Part shown: positions 16,145 to 25,009 of the stretch, in pieces
How positions within the stretch are numbered: the first letter of the stretch is position 1
How the letters are laid out: the number at the start of each line of letters is the position of its first letter
Assembly (NCBI GenBank): GCA_036000965.1
Contig: DASYUT010000175.1
Span: forward strand, 1 to 61,491
Origin: Actinomycetes bacterium
Lineage (GTDB): Bacteria; Actinomycetota; CALGFH01
Reading direction: 5' to 3'
DNA length: 61,491 bases
Translations under genes and position numbers: made by a program
The notes under the pieces: model-generated
Seen by the model: only the letters and a program-made list of their open reading frames with translations
Databases searched by the model: none
Told to the model about the DNA's origin: nothing

Positions 16145-16681
16145 GTGTGCATCGTGGCTGACGGAGCGGCAGTCGTCTCGGCGGCGGCAGCTCTGGTCGG
16201 CGCTGGCGCTGCGGCCTACGACATCTGGGTCAGACGCGAGGACCAACGCAGGGCGGAGGAGCGGCAGCGCGAGGAGCGAGAGCGCGTCCAAGCCAGCAGG
16301 GTGTTCGCGTGGGCGCGCGGCCTGGACGCGAACCGCTCCGCCTACCTGGTCCACGTCGAGAACAGGAGCGACGCTCCGATCTGGGAGCTGCTCGCGGTCG
16401 TTGAGCCGCAGCATCCCGGCCAGAGCGTCAGCGAGGGGTCGTGCGTTCTCGGCTTGCTGCCGCCCGGAAAGTCCGCCGAGCTGCCGGCGTCGGTGCGCGG
16501 GAGCTGGCCGGAGGACGACGCCAAGGCGAGAGTGGAGCTGGTCTTCACCGACGCCGATGGCCGAACGTGGCGGCGGCAGGGATCGGTCCTGGAGCGCGGC
16601 GAGGTGGTCGCCAGCGACGGAGGGCGGATGGCCCGCTGGCAGGCTCTGTCTGCCGGCCGATCGTCGCAGGCGATCTCCTAA
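16145..16681 (+). CDS. Hypothetical membrane-anchored protein
   Basis: 178 aa, no family recognised. An N-terminal hydrophobic segment (about residues 6-26, AAVVSAAAALVGAGAAAYDI) is followed by a charged, probably coiled-coil stretch rich in Arg and Glu (REDQRRAEERQREERERVQ). A beta-rich C-terminal domain then contains VHVENRSDAPIWEL and LLPPGKSAELPASV. This layout is common in actinobacterial proteins of unknown role. GTG at 16145 is chosen because GAGGAG precedes it by about 5 bases. It ends just before a strong bidirectional terminator. Confidence 0.65.
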   Translation: MCIVADGAAVVSAAAALVGAGAAAYDIWVRREDQRRAEERQREERERVQASRVFAWARGLDANRSAYLVHVENRSDAPIWELLAVVEPQHPGQSVSEGSCVLGLLPPGKSAELPASVRGSWPEDDAKARVELVFTDADGRTWRRQGSVLERGEVVASDGGRMARWQALSAGRSSQAIS

Positions 16682-16698
16682 GGGCTGCCGGACCGGAT

Positions 16699-16726
16699 GG
16701 CAGAGGGCCCGGCTGGGCCCTCTGCC
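16699..16726. terminator. Strong bidirectional terminator hairpin
   Basis: A perfect 12-bp stem (GGCAGAGGGCCC / GGGCCCTCTGCC) with a 4-base loop lies in the 61-bp gap between convergent genes ending at 16681 and 16743. It is placed to stop transcription from both sides. Confidence 0.8.
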
Positions 16727-16742
16727 ACTTCCCCTGGGGTCC

Positions 16743-17261
16743 CTACCGTACCTGGCCGCGGATCTCCCCTCCGGGGAAGTCCCCGGGACCGGTGTTTGGC
16801 GGCGCCACCCCGTCGTTGGTGTGCGCGTTGACGTAGGTGTTGCCGCTCTGCATCGCGGCGAGGACCGCCGCCAGGTCGGTCCAGCCGCACCCGTTGCCGG
16901 GGTCGGGAGCGGTGATCGTTCCCTCAGACAGCGTCCCGTTCACGGCCCCCCCCGCGGGAGCCCCCATGAACAGGGTGACGCCAACGGGGCCGTTGACCCC
17001 GACGGCACCGCAGTGGATGTGGGCCGCGAAGACGTTGTCGATGTTGGCCACGTTGACCTTGAACAGCAGCGCCGCCCCGTCCTCGCGGAGCTTGAACTTC
17101 GCCACCCCCACGGCCTGGGTGTCCCGCGCCGGGACCTCCTCGCCGCCGGAGAGCGTGGCTACGAAGTTGTCGCCGGCCGAGGCCGACGGCACCAGCGCCA
17201 GCGCCAGCAGCGCCAGCGCGAGCATGACAACGAGCACGATCATCCTGCGCATCCTGCGCAT
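16743..17261 (-). CDS. Secreted CHRD-domain protein
   Basis: 172 aa with a Sec signal peptide (MRRMRRM, then a long hydrophobic run ending ALVPSASAG) and one CHRD domain (FVATLSGGEEVPARDTQAVG, FKVNVANIDNVFAAHIHCG, GWTDLAAVLAAM, YVNAHTNDG, GGEIRGQV). CHRD domains occur in secreted bacterial proteins of unknown role and in chordin. The ATG at 17261 is preferred over 17288 because GGAAGGAGGGG lies directly upstream. It is 59 bp downstream of a PQQ-type sugar dehydrogenase on the same strand and is probably co-transcribed with it. Confidence 0.85.
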   Translation of the reverse strand: MRRMRRMIVLVVMLALALLALALVPSASAGDNFVATLSGGEEVPARDTQAVGVAKFKLREDGAALLFKVNVANIDNVFAAHIHCGAVGVNGPVGVTLFMGAPAGGAVNGTLSEGTITAPDPGNGCGWTDLAAVLAAMQSGNTYVNAHTNDGVAPPNTGPGDFPGGEIRGQVR

Positions 17262-17320
17262 TCTTCCCCTCCTTCCAGTTTGCCCCACTCGCGAGAGCGT
17301 CGAGCCTATCGTGAAACGGC

Positions 17321-18808
17321 CTACCGCCGGGCGATCTCGTGGATCGCGCCCTGCGACAGGGAGACCACGAAGAGGTTGCCGTTCGGCCCCGTCTCGATGT
17401 CGGTCACGATCCCGAAGTCCGTCCCGATGAGCAGGCTCTCGCTCTCGGTGATGTCGAACTTGTGGTTGTTGTCGGCGACCCTGTCCTCAAGCCGCGGATC
17501 GTCAACGGCGATCTTCCGGCGGTTCCCGGTCAGGTTGAAGTGGAACAGGGGCCCGCCTTCCAGGAACGTGCGGGCGGCGCCCACGAAGAGGTCTCCCTGG
17601 AACTGCGCTCCGAGGCTGCCGCTGTCCACAAAGCCGATGGCCGCCGGGGAAACCTCGAACTTCCAGCTGAACTCCGGGGCGCTGTACCGCGCGCCTGGCA
17701 GCGTGAACAGCCGCGACAGGGCCTCCCCGGGGGATCCGGCGATGTTGGTCGGCGGCCAGCGGACCTGCTGGAGCCCGAAGTAGGCCGTGCCCGTGACCGG
17801 GTCGACGCCCGAGCTGGTCTCGATGGCCTTGTACTGGGCGATGCGGTCCGGTGGCCCCTGGATCTGGACCCAGCCGGAGTTGAAGCCCGGCTCGACCCGG
17901 TTGAGTTCGGTGAAGGTATCGTCCCCGTTCTCCTCCTCCCACAGCGCACCGGAGATCGGGTCAACGGCCATCCCGAAGCTGTTGCGGAGCCCGTAGGCGA
18001 AGACCTTCTGGAGATTGGCGCCGACCTGCCCGCCGGTCTTGGCGCCGACGTCGAAGAAGGGGTTGTCGGAGGGCGTGGTGCCGTCGTCGTTCAGGCGCAG
18101 GATCACTCCGGTGAGATGGGCGTCGTCGGGCTGCGGGCCGCCGAACTGGTCGTCGGGCTGCCCGGGCCCGAAGGGCCCGTCGGGGAGGTTCTGCAGCTGG
18201 CCACGGCGGCCCGCGTCACCGACGAGGATGTACAGCTTCCCGTCGGGTCCGAACGTGAGCACCCCGCCGTCGTGGTTGCCGCGCTCGGGCTGACCGGCGT
18301 CCTGCTGCAGGGCACGGGTCCTGATGAGGTTCTGTGCAAAGGTCAGCGTGGCGCCGTCCCAGACGTAGCGGTCAACCCTGTTGCCCAGGAGCGGGGTCTG
18401 GCTGAGCACGTCGGTGTCCTGGCCGGTGCTGCTCTCGGTCCAGTAGAGGTAGACGCTCGGGTTGTGCGGGAAGCCCGGATGCAGCGCGATCCCCAGGAGC
18501 CCTCGCTCCGAGCCGAAGTTCACCGGCAGGTCCAGGACCGTGGACTGGATCGCTCCGCCCCCGACGCGCCGCACCTTCCCGGTGTTCTTCTCGAGCACGA
18601 GGATGTCGTCGGCCCCCAGGAACGCCAGGCTCGTCGGCGTGACGAGGCCGTCCACCAGCGTTCGCACCGACAGCCTCGGATGCAGGATCGTCGGGCCCTT
18701 GACCTGCGCGCCCCCGATGCCGCCGGGACCCACGACGAGCAGGCTCGAAAGGGCTACCAGGAGCACGGCGGCGCGGGCGGAGCGTCTCTTGCCGGCCATC
18801 GCAGTCAT
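17321..18808 (-). CDS. Secreted PQQ-dependent sugar dehydrogenase (glucose/sorbosone type)
   Basis: 495 aa with a signal peptide (KRRSARAAVLLVALSSLLVVG) and a six-bladed beta-propeller of the GSDH family: GLVTPTSLAFLG, GSERGLLGIALHPGF, NHDGGVLTFGPDGKLYILVGD, VFAYGLRNSFGMAVDP, WEEENGDDT and the closing FGIVTDIETGPNGNLFVVSL. Soluble PQQ aldose dehydrogenases have these blocks. No PQQ synthesis gene is in the window, so the cofactor must come from elsewhere or the enzyme may not bind it. ATGs at 18808 and 18799 both fit the GGAGAGGGG site. Confidence 0.84.
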   Translation of the reverse strand: MTAMAGKRRSARAAVLLVALSSLLVVGPGGIGGAQVKGPTILHPRLSVRTLVDGLVTPTSLAFLGADDILVLEKNTGKVRRVGGGAIQSTVLDLPVNFGSERGLLGIALHPGFPHNPSVYLYWTESSTGQDTDVLSQTPLLGNRVDRYVWDGATLTFAQNLIRTRALQQDAGQPERGNHDGGVLTFGPDGKLYILVGDAGRRGQLQNLPDGPFGPGQPDDQFGGPQPDDAHLTGVILRLNDDGTTPSDNPFFDVGAKTGGQVGANLQKVFAYGLRNSFGMAVDPISGALWEEENGDDTFTELNRVEPGFNSGWVQIQGPPDRIAQYKAIETSSGVDPVTGTAYFGLQQVRWPPTNIAGSPGEALSRLFTLPGARYSAPEFSWKFEVSPAAIGFVDSGSLGAQFQGDLFVGAARTFLEGGPLFHFNLTGNRRKIAVDDPRLEDRVADNNHKFDITESESLLIGTDFGIVTDIETGPNGNLFVVSLSQGAIHEIARR

Positions 18809-18912
18809 CCCCTCTCCGAAGACGGTGCTGCAGCGACACCTCATCCCAGCGTGCCCCCTACCAGGTCGCCTCGATCCCAAGGTGCCGACGTAGGTAATAC
18901 CGGCGAACGCCC

Positions 18913-18980
18913 CCGACGGATTGGCCCGACCGACGGATTGGCCCCACCCACGCACTGGCCCCCACCCACGCACTGGCTCC
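18913..18980. repeat. Short direct repeats between divergent genes
   Basis: Two copies of CCGACGGATTGGCCC and two of CACCCACGCACTGGC lie in the 309-bp gap between the sugar dehydrogenase and the ECF sigma gene. The gap has no coding sequence. A TACCGT element at 19104-19109, 8 bases before the sigma ATG, could give a leaderless transcript. Confidence 0.7.
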
Positions 18981-19117
18981 GACGCACTGTCCCGAGGAAT
19001 CAGCCGATCGGCTCCGTCGCAGGCCCCACACCGCATCGGGTAGGCTGACGGGCGAGGTCGCGCCGACGGTGACGCAGGGTCCCCGGTGTCCGACGGCCTC
19101 GCGTACCGTCGACGTGC

Positions 19118-19675
19118 ATGTGGTCGCTCTCGGATGAGTCGCTGCTGGCCGGGCTGGCCTCTGGGGAGCCCGAGCCCGCCGCGGCGTTCGTGCGCCGGTT
19201 CCAGGCTCGCGTCTACGGCCTTGCGCTCACGATCGTGGGCGACCCCCAATCCGCGGAGGACGTCGCCCAGGAGACGTTCATCCGAGCGTGGCGCTACGCA
19301 GCGGCCCACGATCCCGTACGGGGCCAGGTGTCGACCTGGCTGCTCACAATCGCCAGGAATCTCGCCGTCGACGCCCGTCGCCTGCGGCGCGCCACGCCGA
19401 TCGACCCCGACATGATCCTTGCGATGCCGATCCTGAGCCCCGAGGCGGGGCCGGAGGAGCAGGGACTGGCCAGCGAGGAGTCCCGGCGGCTGCGACGGGC
19501 GATCGCTGCGCTGCCCGAGGAGCAACGCCGAGCCCTGCTCCTGGCGGCCTTCCTGGGACGCACCGCCCGCGAGATCGGCGAAGCCGAGGGGATCCCGATC
19601 GGGACCGCCAAGACCAGGATCCGGGCGGCCCTGCTGAAGCTGCGCGCGGTCCTCGAGGTGGGCGATGACCGATAG
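19118..19675 (+). CDS. ECF sigma factor
   Basis: 185 aa. Region 2 spans residues about 20-90 (VYGLALTIVGDPQSAEDVAQ, FIRAWRYAAAHDP, VSTWLLTIARNLAVD), and region 4 spans about 125-178 (ALPEEQRRALLLAAFLGRTA, EIGEAEGIPIGTAKTRIRAA). The layout and motifs match SigK/RpoE-type factors with a zinc anti-sigma partner. The next gene starts 11 bp before this stop and encodes such an anti-sigma protein, so regulation is by membrane sequestration. The divergent sugar dehydrogenase/CHRD operon is a reasonable but untested target. Confidence 0.9.
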   Translation: MWSLSDESLLAGLASGEPEPAAAFVRRFQARVYGLALTIVGDPQSAEDVAQETFIRAWRYAAAHDPVRGQVSTWLLTIARNLAVDARRLRRATPIDPDMILAMPILSPEAGPEEQGLASEESRRLRRAIAALPEEQRRALLLAAFLGRTAREIGEAEGIPIGTAKTRIRAALLKLRAVLEVGDDR

Positions 19676-20357
19676 CCTTGGCTGTCACCAGGTCCGGGAG
19701 GTCGCGCCCGAGCTGGCCCTCGGCGTCCTCGCGGGGCAGGAGCGAGCCGAGGCGCTCCAGCACCTGGCCGGATGCAGCAGCTGCCGACGGCATGTTGCAG
19801 AGCTCGCCGAGGTGGCCGACGAACTGTTGCTCCTGATCCCGCCCCGGGAGCCGCCCGTGGGGTTCGAGTCACGCGTCGTGGCTCGGCTGACCGGCCGGGC
19901 GCCAACGGCCCGCAGACGGCGGCTTGTCGCGATGGCTGCTGCGGCCGTGCTGGCGGCGGCCCTGACCGCGACCGGCTTCCACCTGGCCACAAAGGAGGAC
20001 CGGCAGCTGGCGGCCCGGTACCGTCACACCCTCCAGCAGGCCAACGGCAGGTACTTCGGCGCGGTCCCGTTGCGCGACGCCGGCGGCCACCCGGCCGGCA
20101 ACGTGTTCGGCTACGAGGGCTCCCCTTCATGGATCTTCGTGGTGGTCAGCTCGTCCAACCGGTCCGGCGCCTACGCGGTCGAGGTCACCACCCACGACGG
20201 CAGGCGCTTCCCGCTCGGAACGCTCGTGGTGAGGGATGGCAGGGGGAGCTGGGGCCGGGCGCTCCCGGTCGCGCTGCGGGACGTGGCCCACGTGCGCTTT
20301 ACAACGAGCGACGGCAGTACCGGGTTCCAGGCGGCATTCCGCCGCCCCTCCCGCTGA
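19665..20357 (+). CDS. Membrane anti-sigma factor with zinc-finger domain
   Basis: 230 aa. The N-terminal anti-sigma domain carries the zinc motif HxxxCxxC at about His33, Cys37 and Cys40. A membrane helix follows at about residues 87-107 (VAMAAAAVLAAALTATG), and an extracytoplasmic beta-rich domain of about 120 residues ends the protein, as in RskA-type anti-sigma factors. The gene overlaps the sigma gene by 11 bp, so stoichiometric expression is expected. It should hold the sigma factor at the membrane until an outside signal triggers proteolysis; the signal is unknown. Confidence 0.88.
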   Translation: MTDSLGCHQVREVAPELALGVLAGQERAEALQHLAGCSSCRRHVAELAEVADELLLLIPPREPPVGFESRVVARLTGRAPTARRRRLVAMAAAAVLAAALTATGFHLATKEDRQLAARYRHTLQQANGRYFGAVPLRDAGGHPAGNVFGYEGSPSWIFVVVSSSNRSGAYAVEVTTHDGRRFPLGTLVVRDGRGSWGRALPVALRDVAHVRFTTSDGSTGFQAAFRRPSR

Positions 20358-20478
20358 CTGCCGGGTCGCCGTTGGCTGCAGCGCCGGCCACCGCCGGGGA
20401 TGCGCATGCGGGTGCGGTCCTAGAATCGTGGAGCAGGCACGCTCCCTGACCGCGACCGGGGAGCCCCGCACACGCTCC

Positions 20479-21261
20479 TCACGGTGCAGGCGCCTCGCGC
20501 GCCTCCGGGGTCTGGTTGAGGGCAGCGTAGGCGAGCCGCTCGATCAGCAGCGCGGCCTCGCGGGAGGACTCCGCGATCCGGTCGATGGCCTGGCAGGCGA
20601 CGGTGACCGCGAGCGCTGGCAGCGCGGCCAGCTCCGCGGCCAGCGCGAGCGCGCGCGGCAGCGGGTCGGGATCGTCGACGACCTCGGTGACCAGGCCGCG
20701 CCGGGCCGCCTCGAGGGCGTCGAGGCGGCGGCCGAGCAGGACCAGCTCCCGCGCAGCCAGCGGGCCGAGCGCGCGCACGACCCGGTACAGGCCGCCGGAG
20801 CTCGGCACGATGCCGAGGCCCACCTCGGGCAGGCCGAACACCGCCGAGGGAGCGGCCACGCGGAAGTCGCAGGCGAGCGCCAGCTCGAGGCCGCCGCCGA
20901 GGCACCAGCCGCTGACCGACGCGACCGTCGGCTGCGGGAGCTGCGCGAGCACTTCGTAGACCGCGCCGCTGCGGCGGTAGTACGCGGCGATCGCGTGCGG
21001 GTCGAGCCCGTTGACATCGCCGAGGTCCGCGCCGACGGAGAACGCCCGGGGTGAGCCGGCGACCACCACGGCGCGGCTCGACGTCACCGGCTCCCGCCCA
21101 AGCACGGCGAGCAGCGCCTCCTCCATGGCCGTGGAGATGGCGTTCAGCTTGCGCTCGCGGCGCAGGCGGATCAGCGCGATCCCGCCCTTGCCCTGCCCCG
21201 CCGCCGCGGCCGCGTCCACGGTGACCAGCGGCGCGGCTTCGGCCTCGCCGGTGCCGCCCAT
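20479..21261 (-). CDS. Enoyl-CoA hydratase/isomerase family protein
   Basis: 260-aa crotonase-fold enzyme. It shows the CoA-site block RKLNAISTAME, oxyanion-hole segments FSVGADLGDV and GWCLGGGLELALACDFRVA, then FGLPEVGLGIVPSSGG. The Glu expected near GGGLELAL is present, and a further acid residue lies in FGLPEVGLG, so hydration of a 2-enoyl-CoA is likely. It is the last gene of the long minus-strand operon, and its ATG overlaps the stop of the acyl-CoA dehydrogenase (TGATG). It should act directly after that dehydrogenase. Confidence 0.87.
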   Translation of the reverse strand: MGGTGEAEAAPLVTVDAAAAAGQGKGGIALIRLRRERKLNAISTAMEEALLAVLGREPVTSSRAVVVAGSPRAFSVGADLGDVNGLDPHAIAAYYRRSGAVYEVLAQLPQPTVASVSGWCLGGGLELALACDFRVAAPSAVFGLPEVGLGIVPSSGGLYRVVRALGPLAARELVLLGRRLDALEAARRGLVTEVVDDPDPLPRALALAAELAALPALAVTVACQAIDRIAESSREAALLIERLAYAALNQTPEAREAPAP

Positions 21262-22523
21262 CAGCCGTCGCCTGCCGCGGGCCCGGCAGACATGGCAACG
21301 GCCGCGGGCCCGGCGGCCACCGCAACGGCCGCGGGCCTGGCGGCCGGCTCTGGCGCCGGCATCGGCAAGGCGAGCAGCCCGGTGACGCCGCGCTTGCCGA
21401 CGTGGTTGCCGACGACCAGGCGCATGATCTCCGAGGTGCCCTCCCAGATGCGGTCGACTCGCAGCTCCCTGTAGAGACGCTCCACCGGGTTCTCGCGCAT
21501 GTAGCCACGGCCGCCGAAGATCTGCACGCAGCGGTCGACGACCCGCCCGGCGGCTTCGGAGGCGGCGACCTTGACCAGCGCGGACTTGGCGTGCAGCAGC
21601 TTCAGGTCGATGCCGTTGTCGGCCTCCCAGGCGACCTGGTGGTTGAGGGCGCGGTTGGTGGCGATGTCGATGGCGCAGTCGGCCAGCATCCCCTGGAGGA
21701 GCTGGTGGTCGACCAGGCGCCGGCCGAAGGTGCGCCGCTCCGTGGCCCACGCCGTGGCCAGCTCCAGCGCCCGCTCGGCCGCGCCGACGGTGCGGGCGGC
21801 GATCATCAGCCGCTCCTCCAGGAACCACGCCTTGGTCAGCTCGTAGCCCTGGCCAACCCCGCCGAGCAGGTGCTCGGGGCCGACGCGCACGTCGGCGAGC
21901 TCGATCTCGGGGTGCTCGTAGACGAAGGTGTGCATGTAGCGGGGGGTGCGCTTGGTGCGCACGCCGGGGGTGGCGGCGTCGACGATGAACAGGGTGGGGG
22001 CGCGCTCGGGCTGGACCAGGGCGAGCACCAGGATGTGGTCGGCGACGTCGCCGACGGTCACGAACCACTTCTCGCCGTTGAGGCGCCAGCCGTCGCCGTC
22101 GGGGGCCGCGGTGGTGGCAAGGGCGGTGGGGTCGGAGCCTGCGCCCGGCTCGGTGATGGCGACGCAGTCGCGCCGCTCGCCGCGGATCCCCGGCAGCAGC
22201 CAGCGCTCGCGCTGCTCGGGCGTGCAGGCCTTGAGCGCGTTGGCGGGCCGCCAGACCACGTCCCACAGCGCGTTGGTGAGCTTGCCCAGCTCTTCCTGGA
22301 CGACGAACTGCTCGAGCACCGACAGGCCGGCGCCGCCCCACTCGGCCGGCTGGTTGATGGCGGCCAGGCCCGAGGCGCGGACGCGCTCGCGGATGACCTG
22401 ATGGTCGCCGGGGCTGAGCCCGCCCTGCTCCTCACAGGCCTGCTCGTAGGTCATGAGGAAGCCCGCCAGCTCCCTCGCGGCCGCCTTCAGCTCGGCGAGC
22501 CGCGGCGTGTAACGGAAGTCCAT
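21261..22523 (-). CDS. Acyl-CoA dehydrogenase
   Basis: 420 aa. It has the N-terminal helical domain, the beta-domain AITEPGAGSDPTALATTA with LNGEKWFVTVGDVAD, and the C-terminal domain with RRTFGRRLVDHQLLQGMLAD and catalytic Glu in RIWEGTSEIMRLVVG. A 40-residue Ala/Pro-rich tail (APEPAARPAAVAVAAGPAAV) is unusual and has the same flavour as the linkers in neighbouring genes. AGGAG lies 6 bases before the ATG. It follows the acyl-CoA ligase and precedes the hydratase, a normal beta-oxidation order. Confidence 0.9.
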   Translation of the reverse strand: MDFRYTPRLAELKAAARELAGFLMTYEQACEEQGGLSPGDHQVIRERVRASGLAAINQPAEWGGAGLSVLEQFVVQEELGKLTNALWDVVWRPANALKACTPEQRERWLLPGIRGERRDCVAITEPGAGSDPTALATTAAPDGDGWRLNGEKWFVTVGDVADHILVLALVQPERAPTLFIVDAATPGVRTKRTPRYMHTFVYEHPEIELADVRVGPEHLLGGVGQGYELTKAWFLEERLMIAARTVGAAERALELATAWATERRTFGRRLVDHQLLQGMLADCAIDIATNRALNHQVAWEADNGIDLKLLHAKSALVKVAASEAAGRVVDRCVQIFGGRGYMRENPVERLYRELRVDRIWEGTSEIMRLVVGNHVGKRGVTGLLALPMPAPEPAARPAAVAVAAGPAAVAMSAGPAAGDG

Positions 22524-22540
22524 GCTTGCTCCTGGTCGGG

Positions 22541-22663
22541 CTGCTAGTCAGGCTCCTGGTCGAGTTCCTGGTCGAGTTCCTGGTTGGGCTGCTGGCTGGG
22601 CTCCTGGTCGGGCTGCTAGCCGGGTTCTTGGTCGAGTTCCTGGTCGGGCTGGTCGGGCTGGTC
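22541..22663. repeat. Degenerate direct repeats across the ligase 3' end
   Basis: Copies of CTCCTGGTCGGGCTGCTAG and GAGTTCCTGGTC are interspersed through the ligase stop region and the 92-bp gap to the dehydrogenase. On the minus strand they encode the repetitive tail DQPDQPDQELDQEPG of the ligase and provide the ribosome-binding site of the next gene. Confidence 0.7.
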
Positions 22664-25009
22664 GGGATCGTCGGAGGAGCGAAGGACGGCACGGGCGTCG
22701 AGGCCGACCGCGCCGCTGCCGCGCACGCGCACCAGCAGCGGGTTGACCTCGATCTCGTGCAGCTCGGGGTGGGCGGCGGCCGCCCGGGACAGCGCCGCGA
22801 CCGCCGCGGCGGCGGCGTCCACGTCGAGCGGCGGCCGCCCGCGGGCGCCGCCGAGGATCGCGGCGCCACGGAGCGAGGCGAGCAGTGCCCGGGCCTGAGC
22901 CTGGCAGACCGGGGCGAGCGCCAGGGCGACGTCGCCGAACAGCTCGGCATGGACACCGCCGAGGCCGACCAGCACCAGCGGCCCGAAGCGCGGGTCCCAG
23001 CGCGCGCCGGCCAGCAGCTCGGCACCGCCGCTGGTGTCGGCCATGCGCTCGACGCTGAGGCACGGCGGGTCGAGCCGCGCCCGCAGGTCCCCGACCGCCG
23101 CGGCCAGCTCCTCGGGGCCGCCCAGGTCGAGCAGCACGCCGCCGGCGTCGGACTTGTGGTCCAGGCCGAGCGCCTTGAGCACTACCGGGTAGCCGATCGC
23201 CTGGGCGACCGCGAGCGCCTCCTCGAGCGCGCCGGCCGGCGCGCCCGCCACGAACGGCAGGCCGTGCGCGGCCAGCAGCGCCCTCGCCGCCCAGTAGCCG
23301 CCGTCCCGAAGCGGCGCCTCGGGCGTGGGCAGGGCCGGTGGCCCGGCCGGGCCCAAGGTGCCGGCTGCGGCCGGGCCGGCAGCCGAGGCCGGGCCGGCAG
23401 CCGAGGCCGGGCCGGCAGCCGAGGCCGAGCCGGCAGCCGAGGCCGAGCCGGCAGCCGAGGCCGAGCCGGCAGCCGAGGCCGAGCCGGCACCACGCGCTGA
23501 GCCGGGATCGGGGGCACCACTCGGGCGCGGGTCGGGGCCCTTGGCGCCGCCGCGGCCCGCCAGGGCCGCCAGGGCCGCCAGGGCCGCCAGGGCCAGGACG
23601 GCCTCGTCCACGGTCGCGTACACCGGGATGCCGGCGGCGCGCAGGACGGCCGGAGCCTCCCGGGCCGCGTGCATGGTATGCACCACCACCGGCGGCCCGG
23701 AAGCCCGCACGGTCCGGGCCATCGTCTCGGCAGCGGCCAGCTCGCCGGCGGCGAGCTGTGGCGAGTAGCCCCCGTAGCCGCCGAAGTACCCGGTGACCAG
23801 CACCGCGTCGACCTCGGCGGCGACCTCGGCAGCGGGGTCGGTGAGCACGCCGAGGACACGGTTGAACGCGGAGATGTCCCGCTCGCCGGTGCCGGCCAGG
23901 TCGATCGGGTTGCCCACCGCCGCCGCGGGCGGCAGCTCGGCGCGCAGGCGGGCCTGCAGCGCGGCGCCGAACGCCGGGACCTCCAGGCCCGCGGCCTCCG
24001 CCAGGTCGGCGGCGACCGAGCCGTGCCCGCCGCCGTCGGCGAACACCGCCACCCGCCGCCCGCGCGGGCGGCGCGGCTGCACCAGCACCTGCAGCACGGT
24101 GGCCATCTGCGCCGGGGTGGCGACGCGGACGGCGCCGGCGGCCTCGCAGGCCGCGTCGACCACGGCGGCGTCGCTGGTGAGCGAGCCGGTGTGGGAGCGT
24201 GCGGCGCGGCGCGCCGCGCGGCTGGCGCCGACGGCGAGCAGCACGACCGGCTTGCCACGGCGCGCCGCGGCCGCAGCCGCGGCGGTCAGGCGCCGGCCAT
24301 CCTTGAAGTCCTCGCAGTAGACGGCGATGACCGCGGTGGCCTCGTGCTCCCCGTACGCGCCGACCAGGTCGCCCACGTCGACGTCGGCCTGGTTGCCGAG
24401 CGAGGCGAACCGCGAGTACCCCATGCCGTTGCGGGCGAGCAGCAGGCCGAGCTCCAGCGAGAGGTTGCCGCTCTGGGAGATCAGTCCGACGCACCCCGCC
24501 GGCAGGTCGTCGCTGGTCAGGTGCAGCTCGGCGGCGACGTCCATGACGCCGAGGCAGTTGGGGCCGAGCAGGGCGGCGCCCGCGGCCCGGACCCGCTCGA
24601 CCAGGGCGCGCTGGCGCGCCAGCCCCTCCGCGCCGGTCTCGCCGAGACCGGCGCTGATCCCGACGATGGCGCGGGCACCGGCCAGGAGCGCGCCGTCCAC
24701 CGCCTCCTCGAACCCGGCTGCGGGCACCGCAACCACGGCCAGGTCGACCGGCCCGGGCAGCGCCGCCAGACTCGGCCAGGTCCGCTGGCCGAGCACCTCC
24801 TCGCCGCGCCGGTTGACCAGGTACACCGGCCGGCGGTGACGGCCGCGCAGCGCGCGCGCGGCGAGCCAGTTGCCCCATTTGGACGGGTCGCTGGAGGCCC
24901 CGACGACCGCCACCGACGCGGGCGCGAACAGCGCCGTGAGGTCCCGGGTCCGGCCCGGCTCCGGGTGCCGGGGAGGCGTCACGGCGGCACTGGCCGCCTC
25001 GGCGGTCAC
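22616..25009 (-). CDS. NDP-forming acyl-CoA synthetase (ACD family)
   Basis: 797-aa single-chain enzyme that should activate a carboxylic acid to its CoA thioester with ATP or GTP, releasing NDP. In order: CoA-binding Rossmann domain (LFAPASVAVVGASSDPSKWG), two ligase-CoA domains with SQSGNLSLELG and the phosphorylated His region ARSHTGSLTSDAA, a repetitive Ala/Ser/Gly/Pro linker, and a C-terminal ATP-grasp domain (GYPVVLKALGLDHKSDAGGV ... HEIEVNPLLV). There is no acetyltransferase domain, so it is not a Pat-type fusion. It starts at GTG 25009, overlapping the reductase stop as GTGA. It probably activates the acid imported by the upstream ABC system. Confidence 0.88.
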   Translation of the reverse strand: MTAEAASAAVTPPRHPEPGRTRDLTALFAPASVAVVGASSDPSKWGNWLAARALRGRHRRPVYLVNRRGEEVLGQRTWPSLAALPGPVDLAVVAVPAAGFEEAVDGALLAGARAIVGISAGLGETGAEGLARQRALVERVRAAGAALLGPNCLGVMDVAAELHLTSDDLPAGCVGLISQSGNLSLELGLLLARNGMGYSRFASLGNQADVDVGDLVGAYGEHEATAVIAVYCEDFKDGRRLTAAAAAAARRGKPVVLLAVGASRAARRAARSHTGSLTSDAAVVDAACEAAGAVRVATPAQMATVLQVLVQPRRPRGRRVAVFADGGGHGSVAADLAEAAGLEVPAFGAALQARLRAELPPAAAVGNPIDLAGTGERDISAFNRVLGVLTDPAAEVAAEVDAVLVTGYFGGYGGYSPQLAAGELAAAETMARTVRASGPPVVVHTMHAAREAPAVLRAAGIPVYATVDEAVLALAALAALAALAGRGGAKGPDPRPSGAPDPGSARGAGSASAAGSASAAGSASAAGSASAAGPASAAGPASAAGPAAAGTLGPAGPPALPTPEAPLRDGGYWAARALLAAHGLPFVAGAPAGALEEALAVAQAIGYPVVLKALGLDHKSDAGGVLLDLGGPEELAAAVGDLRARLDPPCLSVERMADTSGGAELLAGARWDPRFGPLVLVGLGGVHAELFGDVALALAPVCQAQARALLASLRGAAILGGARGRPPLDVDAAAAAVAALSRAAAAHPELHEIEVNPLLVRVRGSGAVGLDARAVLRSSDDPDQPDQPDQELDQEPG
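23377..23487. repeat. 18-bp coding minisatellite in the ligase linker
   Basis: Six near-identical 18-bp units encode (Gly-Ser/Pro-Ala-Ser-Ala-Ala) repeats between the ligase-CoA and ATP-grasp domains. Because the unit is a multiple of three, copy number can change without a frameshift. Confidence 0.85.
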
